A program made the translations under genes and the position numbers. Under the pieces are notes generated by a model. It did not search any database. It was not told the origin of the DNA and saw only the letters and a list, made by a program, of their open reading frames with translations. From Prosthecodimorpha hirschii (GTDB lineage: Bacteria; Pseudomonadota; Alphaproteobacteria; Rhizobiales; Ancalomicrobiaceae), in NCBI RefSeq assembly GCF_001305515.1, contig NZ_LJYW01000001.1:482307-546306 (forward strand): 64,000 bases of DNA, in the 5' to 3' direction. Every line of letters begins with the position of its first letter. The stretch's first letter is position 1. Below, one piece after another: positions 50,542-60,396 of this stretch.

Positions 50542-51429
50542 CTACACCCTTTCGATATGTTCGCGGCCGAACAGGCCGTGCGGCTTGAACAGCAGCGTCG
50601 CCAGGATGATCACGGCGGCGACGATGTCGCGCGTGCCGCCGCCGACCAGCGGATCGACCACACCGGTGGCGAGGCTCTCGGCGACGCCGACGATGACGCC
50701 GGCGATCAGCACGCCGCCGATGGAATCGAGCCCGCCCAGGATGGCGATGGCCAGCGCCTTGATGAGCAGGAGCGACAGCGACCAGTCGACGCCCTGCGTC
50801 GAACCCCACAGGATGCCGGCCGCGGTGGCGGCGACCGCACCGAGCCCCCAGGCGACCGCGATCGCCCGCTCGACCCGGATGCCGACCGACCAGGACGCCG
50901 TCTGGTCGTCCGCAACCGCGCGCATGACGACGCCGAAGCGCGAATTGAAGAAGATCAGCGAGGCGACGATCAGCACCAGCGAGATGCCGCCGCCGATCAG
51001 GGTGGCGCGGTTGATCAGGAGATCGGCGACGAACAGCGGCGCCTGCGGGATGCCGATGTCGAGCCGCTTGACCGAGGCCCCGAACACGCCCGGCAGGAGC
51101 CCGCGCAGCATGATCTCGATGCCGAGGGTGAGCATGATGGTCATGATCACCGGCTGGCCGATCATCCGGCGCAATGCGACGCGCTCGATCAGCATGCCGA
51201 AGGCGAACATGCCGACCAGCGCGCCCGGGATCGCCAGCCAGACCGGCGCGCCGAGCCCGGCCAGCAGCACCCAGGCGACATAGCCGCCGGTCATGGCGAT
51301 CGCGCCCTGCGCCAGATTGGCGATGCCGGACGTCTTGTAGATCAGCACCATGCCGAGCGAGACGAGGGCATACATCAGGCCGACGAAGACCCCGTTGACG
51401 GCAAGTTCGGCGATCAGCATCCAGTCCAT
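50542..51429 (-). CDS. livH: ABC transporter permease LivH (system 1)
   Basis: A 295-residue permease of the BPD_transp_2 family. The N-terminus NGVFVGLMYALVSLGMVLIY and the GIANLAQGAIAMTGGY motif are typical of LivH. The cytoplasmic loop SRFGVVMRAVADDQTASWSV contacts the ATPase. The C-terminus FKPHGLFGREHIERV is shared with the LivH of system 2 (GLFGSRDIERV). Lies 5 bp after the acyl-CoA synthetase stop. Confidence 0.92.
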   Translation of the reverse strand: MDWMLIAELAVNGVFVGLMYALVSLGMVLIYKTSGIANLAQGAIAMTGGYVAWVLLAGLGAPVWLAIPGALVGMFAFGMLIERVALRRMIGQPVIMTIMLTLGIEIMLRGLLPGVFGASVKRLDIGIPQAPLFVADLLINRATLIGGGISLVLIVASLIFFNSRFGVVMRAVADDQTASWSVGIRVERAIAVAWGLGAVAATAAGILWGSTQGVDWSLSLLLIKALAIAILGGLDSIGGVLIAGVIVGVAESLATGVVDPLVGGGTRDIVAAVIILATLLFKPHGLFGREHIERV

Positions 51430-51434
51430 GCGCG

Positions 51435-53366
51435 TCAGACCTCGCCGATCCGGAGGGTGCGCCGGATGACGCCCCGCTCGCCATTCTCGTAGGTGATGGC
51501 CGCCTCGTAGACCGTCTCGACCGCGCCGCCGTAGAGCGCATCGATCAGCGGCGCATAGGTGGTCTCGATCATGTTGCGGCGCAGCTTGCGGGTGCGCGTG
51601 ATCTCGCCGTCATCGGCATCGAAATCCTTGTGCAGATTGACGAAGCGGCGGACGCGCAAGGCCTCCGGCTGGGTCTTGTTGACGTGCCGGACGACCTCGG
51701 CGACGAGGCCCTGAACCTCCGGCCGCTGCGACAGCTCGGCATAGGAGGTGTAGGAGAGCGCGCGCTCCTCCGCCCAATGGCCGACCGCGTCGAAATCGAT
51801 GCAGACGATCGCCGTCAGGAGGTCGCGGCCGGCGCCGATGACGGCGACGTTGCGGATATAGGGGCTGAATTTCAGCCGGTTCTCGATGAAGTTCGGGATG
51901 TAGCGCTCGCCCGCGGCCGTGCGCACCACCTCGCTGACGCGGCCGAGCACGATCAGATCGCCGTCCTCGTCGATGCGGCCGGCATCGCCGGTGTGCAGCC
52001 AGCCGTCCACGATCGCCTTGGCGGTCGCCTCCGGGTCGTCGAAATAGCCGGCGATCACCGAAGGCGAGCGGACCAGGATCTCGCCGCTGTCGTCGATGCG
52101 GATCTCCGCGCCCTCGATCGGCCGGCCGACCGTGTGCAGTTTGACGTGGCCTTCGGTCTGGGCCGCGGTCAGCGCGCAGGTCTCGGTCTGGCCGTAGAAC
52201 TGCTTCAGCTTGATGCCGAGCGCCCGGAAGAACAGGAAGGTGTCCTCGCCGAGCGCCTCGCCGCCGGTGAAGGCCCGCTCGGCGCGCGCCAGCCCGAGAT
52301 AGTCGCGCAGCGGCGCGTAGACCAGGAGATTGCCGATCGCGTCGACCACCCGCTCTGACAGCGTCGGCGTGCCGCCGGCCAGGCGCTTGCGCTCCAGTTC
52401 GATGGCGCGCGGCATGATGGTGTCGAACAGCCAGCGCTTGAACGGGGTCGAGTTCTTCATGCCGACCTGGACGCGGGTCAGCATCTGGTCCCAGGCCCGC
52501 GGGGCGGCGAGATAGAAGGTCGGCGAGACCTCGCGCAGGTCGCGCAACACCGTCTCCTGACGCTCGGGCACGTTGATGGTCGCCGCCATCATCAGCCCGG
52601 CGCCGAGCGTGAACACGAAGTCGCCGACCCAGGCGGTCGGCAGATAGGCGTAGAGTTCCTCGTGCGGGTGGAAATAGCCGCTGCGCGCCGCATTCGCGAC
52701 GCCCTGGGTGACGTTGCGGTGGAGAAGCGGGATGCCCTTGGGCAGACCGGTCGTGCCGGAGGAATGCAGCAGCACGGTCACATCGTCCGGGCGGGCGGCG
52801 CCGATCAGGCGATCGCGCAAGCCGGGCTCGCGGGCGAGCCGCTCGCGACCGCGTCCGACCAGCGTCTCGATCGACATCAGCCCCTCGACCGCATAGGTGT
52901 CGAAGCCGCGCTCGTCGTCATAGAGGATCGTCGCCGCGCGGCCGGTGGCCGCGCGCAGTTCCAGGAGCTTGTCGACCTGCTCCTGATCCTCGCCGATGGC
53001 AATCATGGCATTGCCGTGCCGGGTGGCGGCGATCAGTTCTTCGAGCGGGATGTCCGGGAAGGCCGGCGACGGGAAGGCGCGCAGCATGTTGGCGGCCAGC
53101 ATCGCGTAATAGAGCCGGGGCCGGTTGTCGCCGATCACCGTCATGGCGCTGCCGGCGGACAGGCCGAGCGATTCCAGTCCCGCGGCGATCGCCAGAACCT
53201 CGTCGAGCACCTCGGTCCAGGTCTGCTCCTGCCAGATGCCGTAGCGCCGTTCGCGGAAGGCGATGCGATCGCGATAGACCGTGGCGTTGCGCACCAGGGC
53301 GGCGATCAAAGTCTGCGGCAGGTCCGCTGCGGCGGTGAGCCCGGTCTGCACCACGGACGCCGTCAT
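51435..53366 (-). CDS. AMP-forming long-chain acyl-CoA synthetase (system 1)
   Basis: A 643-residue adenylate-forming enzyme. Phosphate loop LLHSSGTTGLPKG near residue 200, YGQTE, GYFDDPEATAKA, WLHTGDAGRIDEDG, and the hinge/ligase region GRVSEVVRTAAGERY. Length and the extended C-terminal domain (DDGEITRTRKLRRN) match long-chain fatty-acid or aromatic CoA ligases found inside Liv-type operons. It lies between livG and livH, overlapping livG by four bases, so uptake and CoA activation are made together. ATG at 53366; the larger upstream open frame overlaps livG and is not coding. Confidence 0.9.
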   Translation of the reverse strand: MTASVVQTGLTAAADLPQTLIAALVRNATVYRDRIAFRERRYGIWQEQTWTEVLDEVLAIAAGLESLGLSAGSAMTVIGDNRPRLYYAMLAANMLRAFPSPAFPDIPLEELIAATRHGNAMIAIGEDQEQVDKLLELRAATGRAATILYDDERGFDTYAVEGLMSIETLVGRGRERLAREPGLRDRLIGAARPDDVTVLLHSSGTTGLPKGIPLLHRNVTQGVANAARSGYFHPHEELYAYLPTAWVGDFVFTLGAGLMMAATINVPERQETVLRDLREVSPTFYLAAPRAWDQMLTRVQVGMKNSTPFKRWLFDTIMPRAIELERKRLAGGTPTLSERVVDAIGNLLVYAPLRDYLGLARAERAFTGGEALGEDTFLFFRALGIKLKQFYGQTETCALTAAQTEGHVKLHTVGRPIEGAEIRIDDSGEILVRSPSVIAGYFDDPEATAKAIVDGWLHTGDAGRIDEDGDLIVLGRVSEVVRTAAGERYIPNFIENRLKFSPYIRNVAVIGAGRDLLTAIVCIDFDAVGHWAEERALSYTSYAELSQRPEVQGLVAEVVRHVNKTQPEALRVRRFVNLHKDFDADDGEITRTRKLRRNMIETTYAPLIDALYGGAVETVYEAAITYENGERGVIRRTLRIGEV

Positions 53367-54223
53367 GCCGCCGCTCCCCCGCGCTGGCGCTTGGCGGCGC
53401 GCTCGCCGAGATAGGCGCTGACCACGCTCGGATGCGCGATCGCCTCCGCCGGCGGTCCCTCGGCGATGATCTCGCCATAGCTCAGCACCACGACGTGGTC
53501 GCAGATCGCGGTGACCACATCCATGTGATGCTCGATGATCAGGATGGTGACGCCGCGCGCCTCGCGCGCATCCAGAATGAAGCGGGCGATATATTCCTTC
53601 TCCTCCTGGTTCATGCCGGCCATCGGCTCGTCCAGGATCAGGAAGCGCGGCTCGGAGACCAGCGCGCGCGCCAGTTCGACCCGCTTCTGCAGCCCGAGCG
53701 GGATGACCTCGACGGGCTCGTCGCGGATGTCCTGCAACTGCATGAACTCGATCACGTCCTCGACGACGCGCCGATGCGCCAGCTCCTCGCGCTCGGCCCA
53801 CCACCAGTAGAACAGCGCCCCGAGCGCGCTCGGACGCATGTGCACATGGCGCCCGATCAGGATGTTGTCGAGCACGCTCATGCCCTTGAACAGGGCGAGA
53901 TTCTGGAAGGTCCGGGCGACGCGGCGCTGGGCGACCCGGTGCGGCGCGAGGCCGGTCACGTCGTCGCCGTAAAGCGTGATCCTGCCACCCTGCGGCGGAT
54001 AGAAGCCCGTGACGACATTGACCATCGTGGTCTTGCCGGACCCGTTCGGGCCGACGAGGCCGAGGATCTCGCCCTCGCGCACCTCCAGCGACACGCCCTT
54101 CAGCGCGCGCAGACCGCCGAAGGAGCGCTCGATGCCCTGGCAGGACAGCACGACCGGCCGGTCCGGGCGCGACGCAATTGCCGATGGGGCGGGCCCAGAC
54201 GCAACGGGCGGGGTTGCGATCAT
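53363..54223 (-). CDS. livG: ABC transporter ATP-binding protein LivG (system 1)
   Basis: A 286-residue ATPase. Walker A is GPNGSGKTT (58-66), the Q-loop is in [11 protein letters not shown], the signature region is [14 protein letters not shown] (a degenerate signature, PLGLQ in place of LSGGQ), Walker B is [15 protein letters not shown], and the switch is IIEHHMD. An unusual aromatic stretch ([12 protein letters not shown]) occurs in the helical domain. The N-terminal ~27 residues before the first strand are extra. ATG 54223 was chosen. First gene of the operon running down to 45139. Confidence 0.9.
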   Translation of the reverse strand: MIATPPVASGPAPSAIASRPDRPVVLSCQGIERSFGGLRALKGVSLEVREGEILGLVGPNGSGKTTMVNVVTGFYPPQGGRITLYGDDVTGLAPHRVAQRRVARTFQNLALFKGMSVLDNILIGRHVHMRPSALGALFYWWWAEREELAHRRVVEDVIEFMQLQDIRDEPVEVIPLGLQKRVELARALVSEPRFLILDEPMAGMNQEEKEYIARFILDAREARGVTILIIEHHMDVVTAICDHVVVLSYGEIIAEGPPAEAIAHPSVVSAYLGERAAKRQRGGAAA

Positions 54224-54293
54224 GCCGACGCTCCGCTCGGCCTGAAAGGCATCGCGCAGGCGCAGCAGACATCGCGCACAGTATCGCACGCGA

Positions 54294-54306
54294 AGTGAAA
54301 ATCACT
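54294..54306. promoter_or_regulatory. inverted repeat upstream of livG (system 1)
   Basis: AGTGA-AAA-TCACT, a perfect 5-bp-arm inverted repeat in the 226-bp gap between the two importer operons, about 70 bp upstream of the livG start. A candidate operator; no other element in this gap is clear. Confidence 0.35.
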
Positions 54307-54449
54307 CCACCTCAAGTCTAGCCTCCCAGCCTGCGTCGTTCTTTTTGACGTCGACGCTTAGTATTGATCTCGAATGAATAGCACTCAGCTACCACTGTCA
54401 ACGGTGCCAAGGCATAGACTGACCCTCCGCCCGATATTCCGACTGTCCA

Positions 54450-55418
54450 TCAACCGGAAATCGACGGCATCCCATTGCGCATGGAATGAGCGGCCGCTCC
54501 CGCCAGGGCTGTCTCATACTCGGCCGCCAGGCGCCGGCAGAGGTCGGCCGCCGCCGGAATGTCGTCGATGCCGCCGATGCCCTGGCCGGCCGCCCAGATG
54601 TCGCGCCAGGCCTTGGCCTCGCCGGTGCCGAAGTCGAGTTGCGCCGGCTTCGTCAGATCGTCCGGATCGCGTCCGGCCGCCGCGATGCTGGCGCGCAGGA
54701 AGTTGCCCGGCACGCCGCTGATCGCCGGCGTCAGCACGATGTCGGAGGCGCGGCCGGCGAGCATCATCTCGTGCAGCGCCGCGGGGGCCTGGCTTTCGCG
54801 GGTCGCCATGAAGCGGGTGCCCAGATAGGCGAGATCGGCGCCCATCAGCCGCGCCGCGGCGACCTGGGCGCCGTTCGACATGGCCCCGCCGAGGATCAGC
54901 GTGCCGTCGAAGATGCGGCGCATCTCGGCCAGCGCGGCGATCGGGCTCAACAGACCGGCATGCCCGCCAGCCCCGGCCGTCACCGCGATCAGGCCGTCGA
55001 CCCCGGCGGCGGCGGCCTTCTCGGCGAAGGCGAGCGTGGTCACGTCGTGGAAGACAAGGCCGCCATAGGCTTGCACGGCCTTGATCAGATCCCGGTTGAG
55101 CCCGAGCGAGGTGATGATCAGCGGCACCTTGTGGGCGATCGCGACCTCCAGGTCGCGGTCGAGCCGCGGATTGCTGCGGTGGACGACGAGATTGACGCCG
55201 TAGGGCGCCGCTCCCGCGCCGGCCGGGGCGAGGCGCTCCGCGATCTGGTCGAGCCAGGCCGCAAAGCCTTCGGTGGTCCGCTGGTTGAGGGCCGGAAAGG
55301 TGCCGATGACGCCGTTCAGGCAGCATTCGACGACCAGGTCCGGCCCGGAAATCAGAAACATGGGCGACGCGATGACCGGCACCGAGAGCCGGCCCGCAAG
55401 GGAATTCGGAATGGCCAT
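54450..55418 (-). CDS. nitronate monooxygenase family protein (NPD-like)
   Basis: A 322-residue FMN-dependent TIM-barrel protein of the 2-nitropropane dioxygenase/nitronate monooxygenase family. Landmarks: VPVIASPMFLISGPDLV, GVNLVVHRSN, VFHDVTTLAFAEKAAAAGVD, the FMN-phosphate region AVTAGAGGHAG and LGGAMSNGAQVAAARLMGADL followed by YLGTRF. ATG at 55418. Last gene of the second importer operon, 20 bp after the binding-protein stop. Such proteins often accompany acyl-CoA metabolism genes, where they may act as enoyl reductases rather than on nitronates (inference). Confidence 0.88.
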   Translation of the reverse strand: MAIPNSLAGRLSVPVIASPMFLISGPDLVVECCLNGVIGTFPALNQRTTEGFAAWLDQIAERLAPAGAGAAPYGVNLVVHRSNPRLDRDLEVAIAHKVPLIITSLGLNRDLIKAVQAYGGLVFHDVTTLAFAEKAAAAGVDGLIAVTAGAGGHAGLLSPIAALAEMRRIFDGTLILGGAMSNGAQVAAARLMGADLAYLGTRFMATRESQAPAALHEMMLAGRASDIVLTPAISGVPGNFLRASIAAAGRDPDDLTKPAQLDFGTGEAKAWRDIWAAGQGIGGIDDIPAAADLCRRLAAEYETALAGAAAHSMRNGMPSISG

Positions 55419-55438
55419 CGCGACGCTCCCCGCTCGGA

Positions 55439-56605
55439 TCAGTACTGCACGAAGCCGGTCAGCGGCTTGAAGGTCGCCGACTTGATGTCGTACTGGTAGA
55501 CCCCGACGGCGGTGCCCGAGAGCTGCTTGTCGTTGGTGAAGTCGACCGGCGCGCTGAGACCGCCGGTATCGAGGCCTTTCAGTCCGCGCAGCTTTTCGAC
55601 CGTGCAGGCGCGAGTCAGGTCCTTGCCGCACTGGCGCATCGCCTCGATCAGCGCCTTCATGCCGATATAGGACGCGTAAGTGTAACGGCTGATATTCTTC
55701 AGCTCGTCTTCCGACACGTATTTCTTGGCCAGTTCGCGGAACTTCTCGTTGGCGGGGCCGTTCAGCGAGACGTAGTCGCCGACCAGATAGTCGTAGCCGG
55801 CCGGGGCCAGCAGCGCCGCGGAGGCCGGGATGCCCTCGCTCCAGACTTCCGCCGGGATCAGCGGCATGTCGAGCTTGCGCGCCTCGGACAGGATGTTGGC
55901 GGCGCCGGCGAAGATGCCGCCATTGGCCAACACGGTGACGCCCGCCTGCTTCATCTGCGCCACTTCGGCCGAGAAGTTGGTGGTGCCCTTCTTGAAGCGG
56001 ATGCGCACCGGTGCCTTGAGATTGAAGTCCTTCACGGCGCGATCGAAACCGGCCTCGATATCCTTGCCGAAGTCGTCGTCCTGGCGGACGAGACCATAGA
56101 CGGCATCGGGCTTGGCCATCTTCTCGTGGATGTATTTCAGCTGGGCGTAGAAGGCGTTCTCATAGGTCGCGCCGAAGGTGAACACCGTCGGGCGGACCGG
56201 GGTGTAGACCACCGGCGCCGGCGCCTGGCTGACCACGGTCGGCAGCTTGTGCTCGGTGATCAGCGGCATCATGGCGAGCACGTTGGCGGTGCCGGAGGTG
56301 CCGTTGAGCGCGAAGATCTGGTCGACCTCCAGGAGCTTCGTCAGCGCCTGGAAGGAGCGGGCCGGAACGTAGCCGTCATCCTCCGTGATGACCACGATCT
56401 TGCGGCCGTTGACGCCGCCGGCGGCATTGACCTCTTCGGCCGCCACCTTGGAGCCGACCGAGAAGCCGCGCCCGACGAAGGCGGCCGGCCCGGTCATGAT
56501 GTTCACGTCGCCGATCTTGATGGTGGTATCGGTGACGCCCGGATCGGCCGCGAGGGCCGGACCGGCGACGAGCATTCCCAGAACGGCAGATGCGATCGTC
56601 TTCAT
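55439..56605 (-). CDS. ABC transporter substrate-binding protein, LivK-like (system 2)
   Basis: A 388-residue periplasmic binding protein of the peripla_BP_6 type. Sec signal peptide MKTIASAVLGMLVAGPALA, then TIKIGDVNIMTGPAAFVGRG, AAEEVNAAGGVNGRKIVVI and LNGTSGTANVLAMMPLITEH. ATG at 56605 has CGGAGGAAA upstream, fixing the start. It differs from system 1's binding protein, which has a Tat-like signal, suggesting different substrates. Located after livM in the operon. Confidence 0.92.
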   Translation of the reverse strand: MKTIASAVLGMLVAGPALAADPGVTDTTIKIGDVNIMTGPAAFVGRGFSVGSKVAAEEVNAAGGVNGRKIVVITEDDGYVPARSFQALTKLLEVDQIFALNGTSGTANVLAMMPLITEHKLPTVVSQAPAPVVYTPVRPTVFTFGATYENAFYAQLKYIHEKMAKPDAVYGLVRQDDDFGKDIEAGFDRAVKDFNLKAPVRIRFKKGTTNFSAEVAQMKQAGVTVLANGGIFAGAANILSEARKLDMPLIPAEVWSEGIPASAALLAPAGYDYLVGDYVSLNGPANEKFRELAKKYVSEDELKNISRYTYASYIGMKALIEAMRQCGKDLTRACTVEKLRGLKGLDTGGLSAPVDFTNDKQLSGTAVGVYQYDIKSATFKPLTGFVQY

Positions 56606-56631
56606 GGTTTCCTCCGGGTATCGTAAGTTTT

Positions 56632-57678
56632 TTAGTAGGCCAACGGCCAATTGGACCAGTATTTCTTCGCGTCCCGCCACATGCCGACGAGACCGTCGGG
56701 CTTGAAGCGGAGGAAGACGACGATCACGAGCCCGTAGGCGATGCCCCGGATCTCGTAGACGTAGTTGGTGTAGAAGGTCGAATTCGGATCGGTCACGAGC
56801 GAGAAGCCGATGCGCAGGACTTCCGGCAGGAACGACAGGAAGATCGCCCCGAGCACGGCGCCGGCGACCGACCCCATCCCGCCGAGAATGATCATGGCCA
56901 GGGCCTCGATCGACAGGATCAGGCCGAACACGTCGACATTGACGAAGCGCAGCTGCAGCGACATCAGCGCGCCGGCGATCCCGACGAAGAAGGACGAGAC
57001 CGCGAAGGCGAGCAGCTTGTAACGGACGAGGTCGATGCCCATCGCCCGGGCGGCGATGTCGTGGTCGCGGATCGCGATCCAGGCCCGGCCGATCCGGGTG
57101 CGCGTCAGGTTGAGCGCCGCCAGAATGGTCCCCGCCGTCAGCGCCAGCGCCAGATAGTAGAGCGGCCAGCCGCGCTGAACGTCGTAGCCGAACAGCCGCG
57201 CACCCTTGACGAAGATGCCGTTCGGCCCGTGCGTCAGCCCCTCGGAGTAGAGGATGATGTGGCTGATGATGAACGAGAAGGCGAGCGTCGTGATGGCCAG
57301 ATAGAGGCCCTTCAGGCGAAGCGACGGCACGCCGACGATCAGGCTGATGCCGGTCGCGGTCAGCCCGGCGGCCGGGAGCGTCAGCCAGACCGGCAGCCCG
57401 TAGTCGGACAAGAGGATCGCGTTGGCATAGGCGCCGACCGCCAGGAAGCCGGACTGGCCGAGCGAGATCAGCCCGGTCTGACCGGTCAGCATGTTGAGCG
57501 CCACCGCCCCGATCACCGCCGCCATGGCGGAGACGACCAGCGTCAGCATGTAGTTGCCGACCAGATAGGGCAGCAGGATCAGTCCGACCGCCAGCGCGCC
57601 GACCCAGGCCCAGACGGCGGGGCTGTCGCTGAGGGCGACCAGCTGGCCCGGCGAGGTCTTCAGGTGTCCCGTCCGCAT
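56632..57678 (-). CDS. livM: ABC transporter permease LivM (system 2)
   Basis: A 348-residue permease of the BPD_transp_2 family. Hydrophobic segments begin VWAWVGALAVGLILLPYLVG. The family motif LNMLTGQTGLISLGQSGFLA is near residue 65 and the cytoplasmic loop RIGRAWIAIRDHDIAARAMG is mid-protein. ATG at 57678 lies one base beyond the livH stop. Channel partner of the adjacent LivH. Confidence 0.93.
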   Translation of the reverse strand: MRTGHLKTSPGQLVALSDSPAVWAWVGALAVGLILLPYLVGNYMLTLVVSAMAAVIGAVALNMLTGQTGLISLGQSGFLAVGAYANAILLSDYGLPVWLTLPAAGLTATGISLIVGVPSLRLKGLYLAITTLAFSFIISHIILYSEGLTHGPNGIFVKGARLFGYDVQRGWPLYYLALALTAGTILAALNLTRTRIGRAWIAIRDHDIAARAMGIDLVRYKLLAFAVSSFFVGIAGALMSLQLRFVNVDVFGLILSIEALAMIILGGMGSVAGAVLGAIFLSFLPEVLRIGFSLVTDPNSTFYTNYVYEIRGIAYGLVIVVFLRFKPDGLVGMWRDAKKYWSNWPLAY

Positions 57679-57679
57679 C

Positions 57680-58552
57680 TCAAACCCGCTCGATATCTCG
57701 GCTGCCGAACAGCCCGTAGGGACGCACCATCAGGACCAGAATGATGACGATGAAGCCGGCGATCTCGCGCATGCCCTCGCCGATATAGCCCTGCGACAGG
57801 CTCTCGATCAGGCCGATGGCGATGCCGCCGACCGCCGCGCCGACGATCGAGTCCATGCCGCCGAGGATCACGGCCGGGAAGGATTTCAGGCCCTGGAACC
57901 AGAGGTCCGGTGCGAGCTTGAAATTGGCCGCGAACAGCATGCCGGCGATCGCGGCGATGCCGGAGGACAGCACCCAGGCGAGCGCGTGGATGCGGCTGAC
58001 GCTGACCCCGGTCAGAAGCGCCGCCGTCTCGTTGGCGGCGACCGCCCGCATGGCGATGCCGTAGCGACTGAAGCGCATGAAGGCCCACATGGCGAGCACC
58101 ACCAGCCCGAGCGCGGCGATCATGATCAGCTGCGCCGGATAGAAGGGCACATTGCCGAGGCGGATGACCGTGGTCGGGATGCCGGCATCGAAATTGGCCG
58201 GCTGCGAGCCCCAGACCACGATGATCAGGCCGCGCAGGATGACGGCCAGTCCGACCGTGACCATGACGATCGCGAAGGGCGGCTCGCCGAGCATCGGGCG
58301 GATGAAGATCCGCTCCAGCACCAGGCCCACCGCCATCGAGATCGGCACGGCGACCAGCAGCAGAGGGATGAAGGTGAGGCCGAAGGCACCGGCCAGCGAG
58401 TAGCCGATATAGGCGGTCAGCATGACCAGCTCGCCCTGGGCGAAATTGACCACGCCGGTCGCCTTGTAGATCAGCGCGAAGCCGATCGCGATCAGCCCAT
58501 AGGTGGCGCCGGCGACGAGGCCGGTGGCGATCAGGAGAACCAAGAAATCCAT
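57680..58552 (-). CDS. livH: ABC transporter permease LivH (system 2)
   Basis: A 290-residue permease of the BPD_transp_2 family with GLVAGATYGLIAIGFALIYK, GVVNFAQGELVMLTAYIGY and the loop SRYGIAMRAVAANETAALLT. It ends GLFGSRDIERV. The start codon shares one base with the stop of the acyl-CoA synthetase gene, indicating coupled translation. Confidence 0.93.
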   Translation of the reverse strand: MDFLVLLIATGLVAGATYGLIAIGFALIYKATGVVNFAQGELVMLTAYIGYSLAGAFGLTFIPLLLVAVPISMAVGLVLERIFIRPMLGEPPFAIVMVTVGLAVILRGLIIVVWGSQPANFDAGIPTTVIRLGNVPFYPAQLIMIAALGLVVLAMWAFMRFSRYGIAMRAVAANETAALLTGVSVSRIHALAWVLSSGIAAIAGMLFAANFKLAPDLWFQGLKSFPAVILGGMDSIVGAAVGGIAIGLIESLSQGYIGEGMREIAGFIVIILVLMVRPYGLFGSRDIERV

Positions 58553-60396
58553 CAGCCGGCCCTCCCGTAGATCTGCTCGATCTCGGCCCCGAACTTGGCC
58601 TCGATGGCCTTGCGGCGAACCTTCATGGTGGCGGTCAGCTCGCCGTCGTCATGGTCGAGTTCCTTCTTCAGGATCACGAACTTGCGGATGTTCTCGACGC
58701 GCGCGAAGCGCTCGTTGACGCGGGTAACCTCGTCGCGGATCAGGTCGTAGACCTGCTCGTGGGCGGCCAGCGTCGGATAGGTCGTGTAGGCGATGTTGCG
58801 CGCCTGCGCCCACTGCCCGGTCGTGTCGAGATCGATCTGGATCAGCGCGGCCAGGAAGTTGCGCCCGTCGCCGAGCAGGATCGCTTCGCGGATGAAGGGC
58901 GAATCCTTCAGGGCGTTCTCGATCAGCGACGGCGTGATGTTCTTGCCGCCGGACGTGATGAGGATGTCCTTCTTGCGGTCGAGCACGGTCATCTCGCCGG
59001 TCGGCCCGATCTCGACGATGTCGCCGGTCAGGAGCCAGCCGTCATGCACGGCGCGCGCCGTCGCCTCGTCGTCGAACAGGTAGCCCTTGAAGACGCTCGG
59101 ACCGCGGATCTGCATTTCACCGTCGGCCGCGATCCGTTCGTCGATGCCGTCGATCTTCGTGCCCGAGGATCCGAGCGTGGTCGCGCCGGGGCGCTGCGTG
59201 TGGCAGACGCCCGCGGATTCCGTCATCCCGTAGATCTGGTAGACCGGAACGCCGATGGTCCAGAAGAACAGCAGCACCTCCGGCGAGACGGTCGCCCCGC
59301 CGCAGAAGCCGGCGCGGACCCGGTCGAGCCCGAGGAAGGTCTGCAGGCCCCGGAAGCAGGCAAGCCACAGCGCCGCGTAGGTCAGCCGGTCGCCGAGCGA
59401 GGCGAAGCGGCCGCCATTGGCCATCCGCCGTTCGGCGATGCCGCGCCCGAGCGCGAGGCTCCGGGCCAGCACCCGCTGCTGCAACGGCGTCGCGTCCTTG
59501 AGCCGATAGAAGATGCTCTGCTGCATCTTCTCCCAGATGCGCGGCACGCCGAGGAAGCCCTTCGGCGCCACTTCGCGCAGGTTGACCACCACGGTGTCGA
59601 TCGATTCCGCAAAGCTGACCGTGCAGCCGGTGACCAGTTGCATCACGGTCGAGAAGCTGCGCTCGGCGACATGGCAGAGCGGAAGATAGCAGAGCACCGA
59701 ATAGCTCTTCGCATCGAGACCGTGAATGCGGGCCACCTCGCCGGCCGAATGCAGCATGTTGCGATGGCTGAGCATCGCCCCTTTCGGATTTCCGGTCGTG
59801 CCCGAGGTGTAGACGATGATCGCGGTATCGTCCGGCCGACCGGCCGCCAGCGCCGCATCGACGATCGGCCCGAGGCTCGCCGCCTGATCCCGTCCGAGCT
59901 GCATGACCGTCTCGAAGGCGGTCAGCCCCGGCTCGGCGTAACGGCGCATGCCCTTCCGGTCGATGGTGATGATCTGTTCCAGATCGGGCAGTCCGCCGTC
60001 GAGACGGCGGGCGTCGAGCACCTTGTCGGTCTGCTCCTGGTCGCCGCAGACGACGAAGCGGGCGCGGGAATGACGCAGGATATACTGCATCTCCGGCCAG
60101 GGATTGGTCGGGTAGAGGCCGAGCCCGGCACCGCCGAGCATCTGGGCGGCCAGATCGGCCAGAAACCATTCCGGGCAGTCGTCGCCGGCGATGGCGAGCC
60201 GGTCGCCTGCCCGGAAGCCGAGCGCATGGAGGCCGATGGCGAAGGCCCGGGTGCGCTCGAAATAGTCGTGCCAAGTCGTCTGCCGCCAGAGCCCGCGCAC
60301 CTTCTCGCGCAGCGCCAGGGCAGCCGGCATGTGGTCCGCCCGCCAGGCCAGGATCTGCGGCATGGTCCGGGTCGTGATGAGGTCGGCCGAGGTCAT
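58552..60396 (-). CDS. AMP-forming long-chain acyl-CoA synthetase (system 2)
   Basis: A 614-residue adenylate-forming enzyme. Phosphate loop IVYTSGTTGNPKGAMLSHRN near residue 195, the YGMTE motif (YQIYGMTESAG), GWLLTGDIVEIGPTGEM, and the hinge DRKKDILITSGGKNITPS. Its C-terminal DDGELTATMKVRRKAIEAKF closely parallels the system 1 ligase. It occupies the same slot between livG and livH. Probably activates the transported acid to a CoA ester at the membrane. Overlaps livG by four bases. Confidence 0.92.
   Translation of the reverse strand: MTSADLITTRTMPQILAWRADHMPAALALREKVRGLWRQTTWHDYFERTRAFAIGLHALGFRAGDRLAIAGDDCPEWFLADLAAQMLGGAGLGLYPTNPWPEMQYILRHSRARFVVCGDQEQTDKVLDARRLDGGLPDLEQIITIDRKGMRRYAEPGLTAFETVMQLGRDQAASLGPIVDAALAAGRPDDTAIIVYTSGTTGNPKGAMLSHRNMLHSAGEVARIHGLDAKSYSVLCYLPLCHVAERSFSTVMQLVTGCTVSFAESIDTVVVNLREVAPKGFLGVPRIWEKMQQSIFYRLKDATPLQQRVLARSLALGRGIAERRMANGGRFASLGDRLTYAALWLACFRGLQTFLGLDRVRAGFCGGATVSPEVLLFFWTIGVPVYQIYGMTESAGVCHTQRPGATTLGSSGTKIDGIDERIAADGEMQIRGPSVFKGYLFDDEATARAVHDGWLLTGDIVEIGPTGEMTVLDRKKDILITSGGKNITPSLIENALKDSPFIREAILLGDGRNFLAALIQIDLDTTGQWAQARNIAYTTYPTLAAHEQVYDLIRDEVTRVNERFARVENIRKFVILKKELDHDDGELTATMKVRRKAIEAKFGAEIEQIYGRAG

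Noticed and set aside
51435-54305. Apparent fusion of an N-terminal region to the system 1 acyl-CoA synthetase (956 codons)
   Set aside because: The extension is the shadow frame of livG; the ATG at 53366 overlaps the livG stop and gives the normal ligase start.
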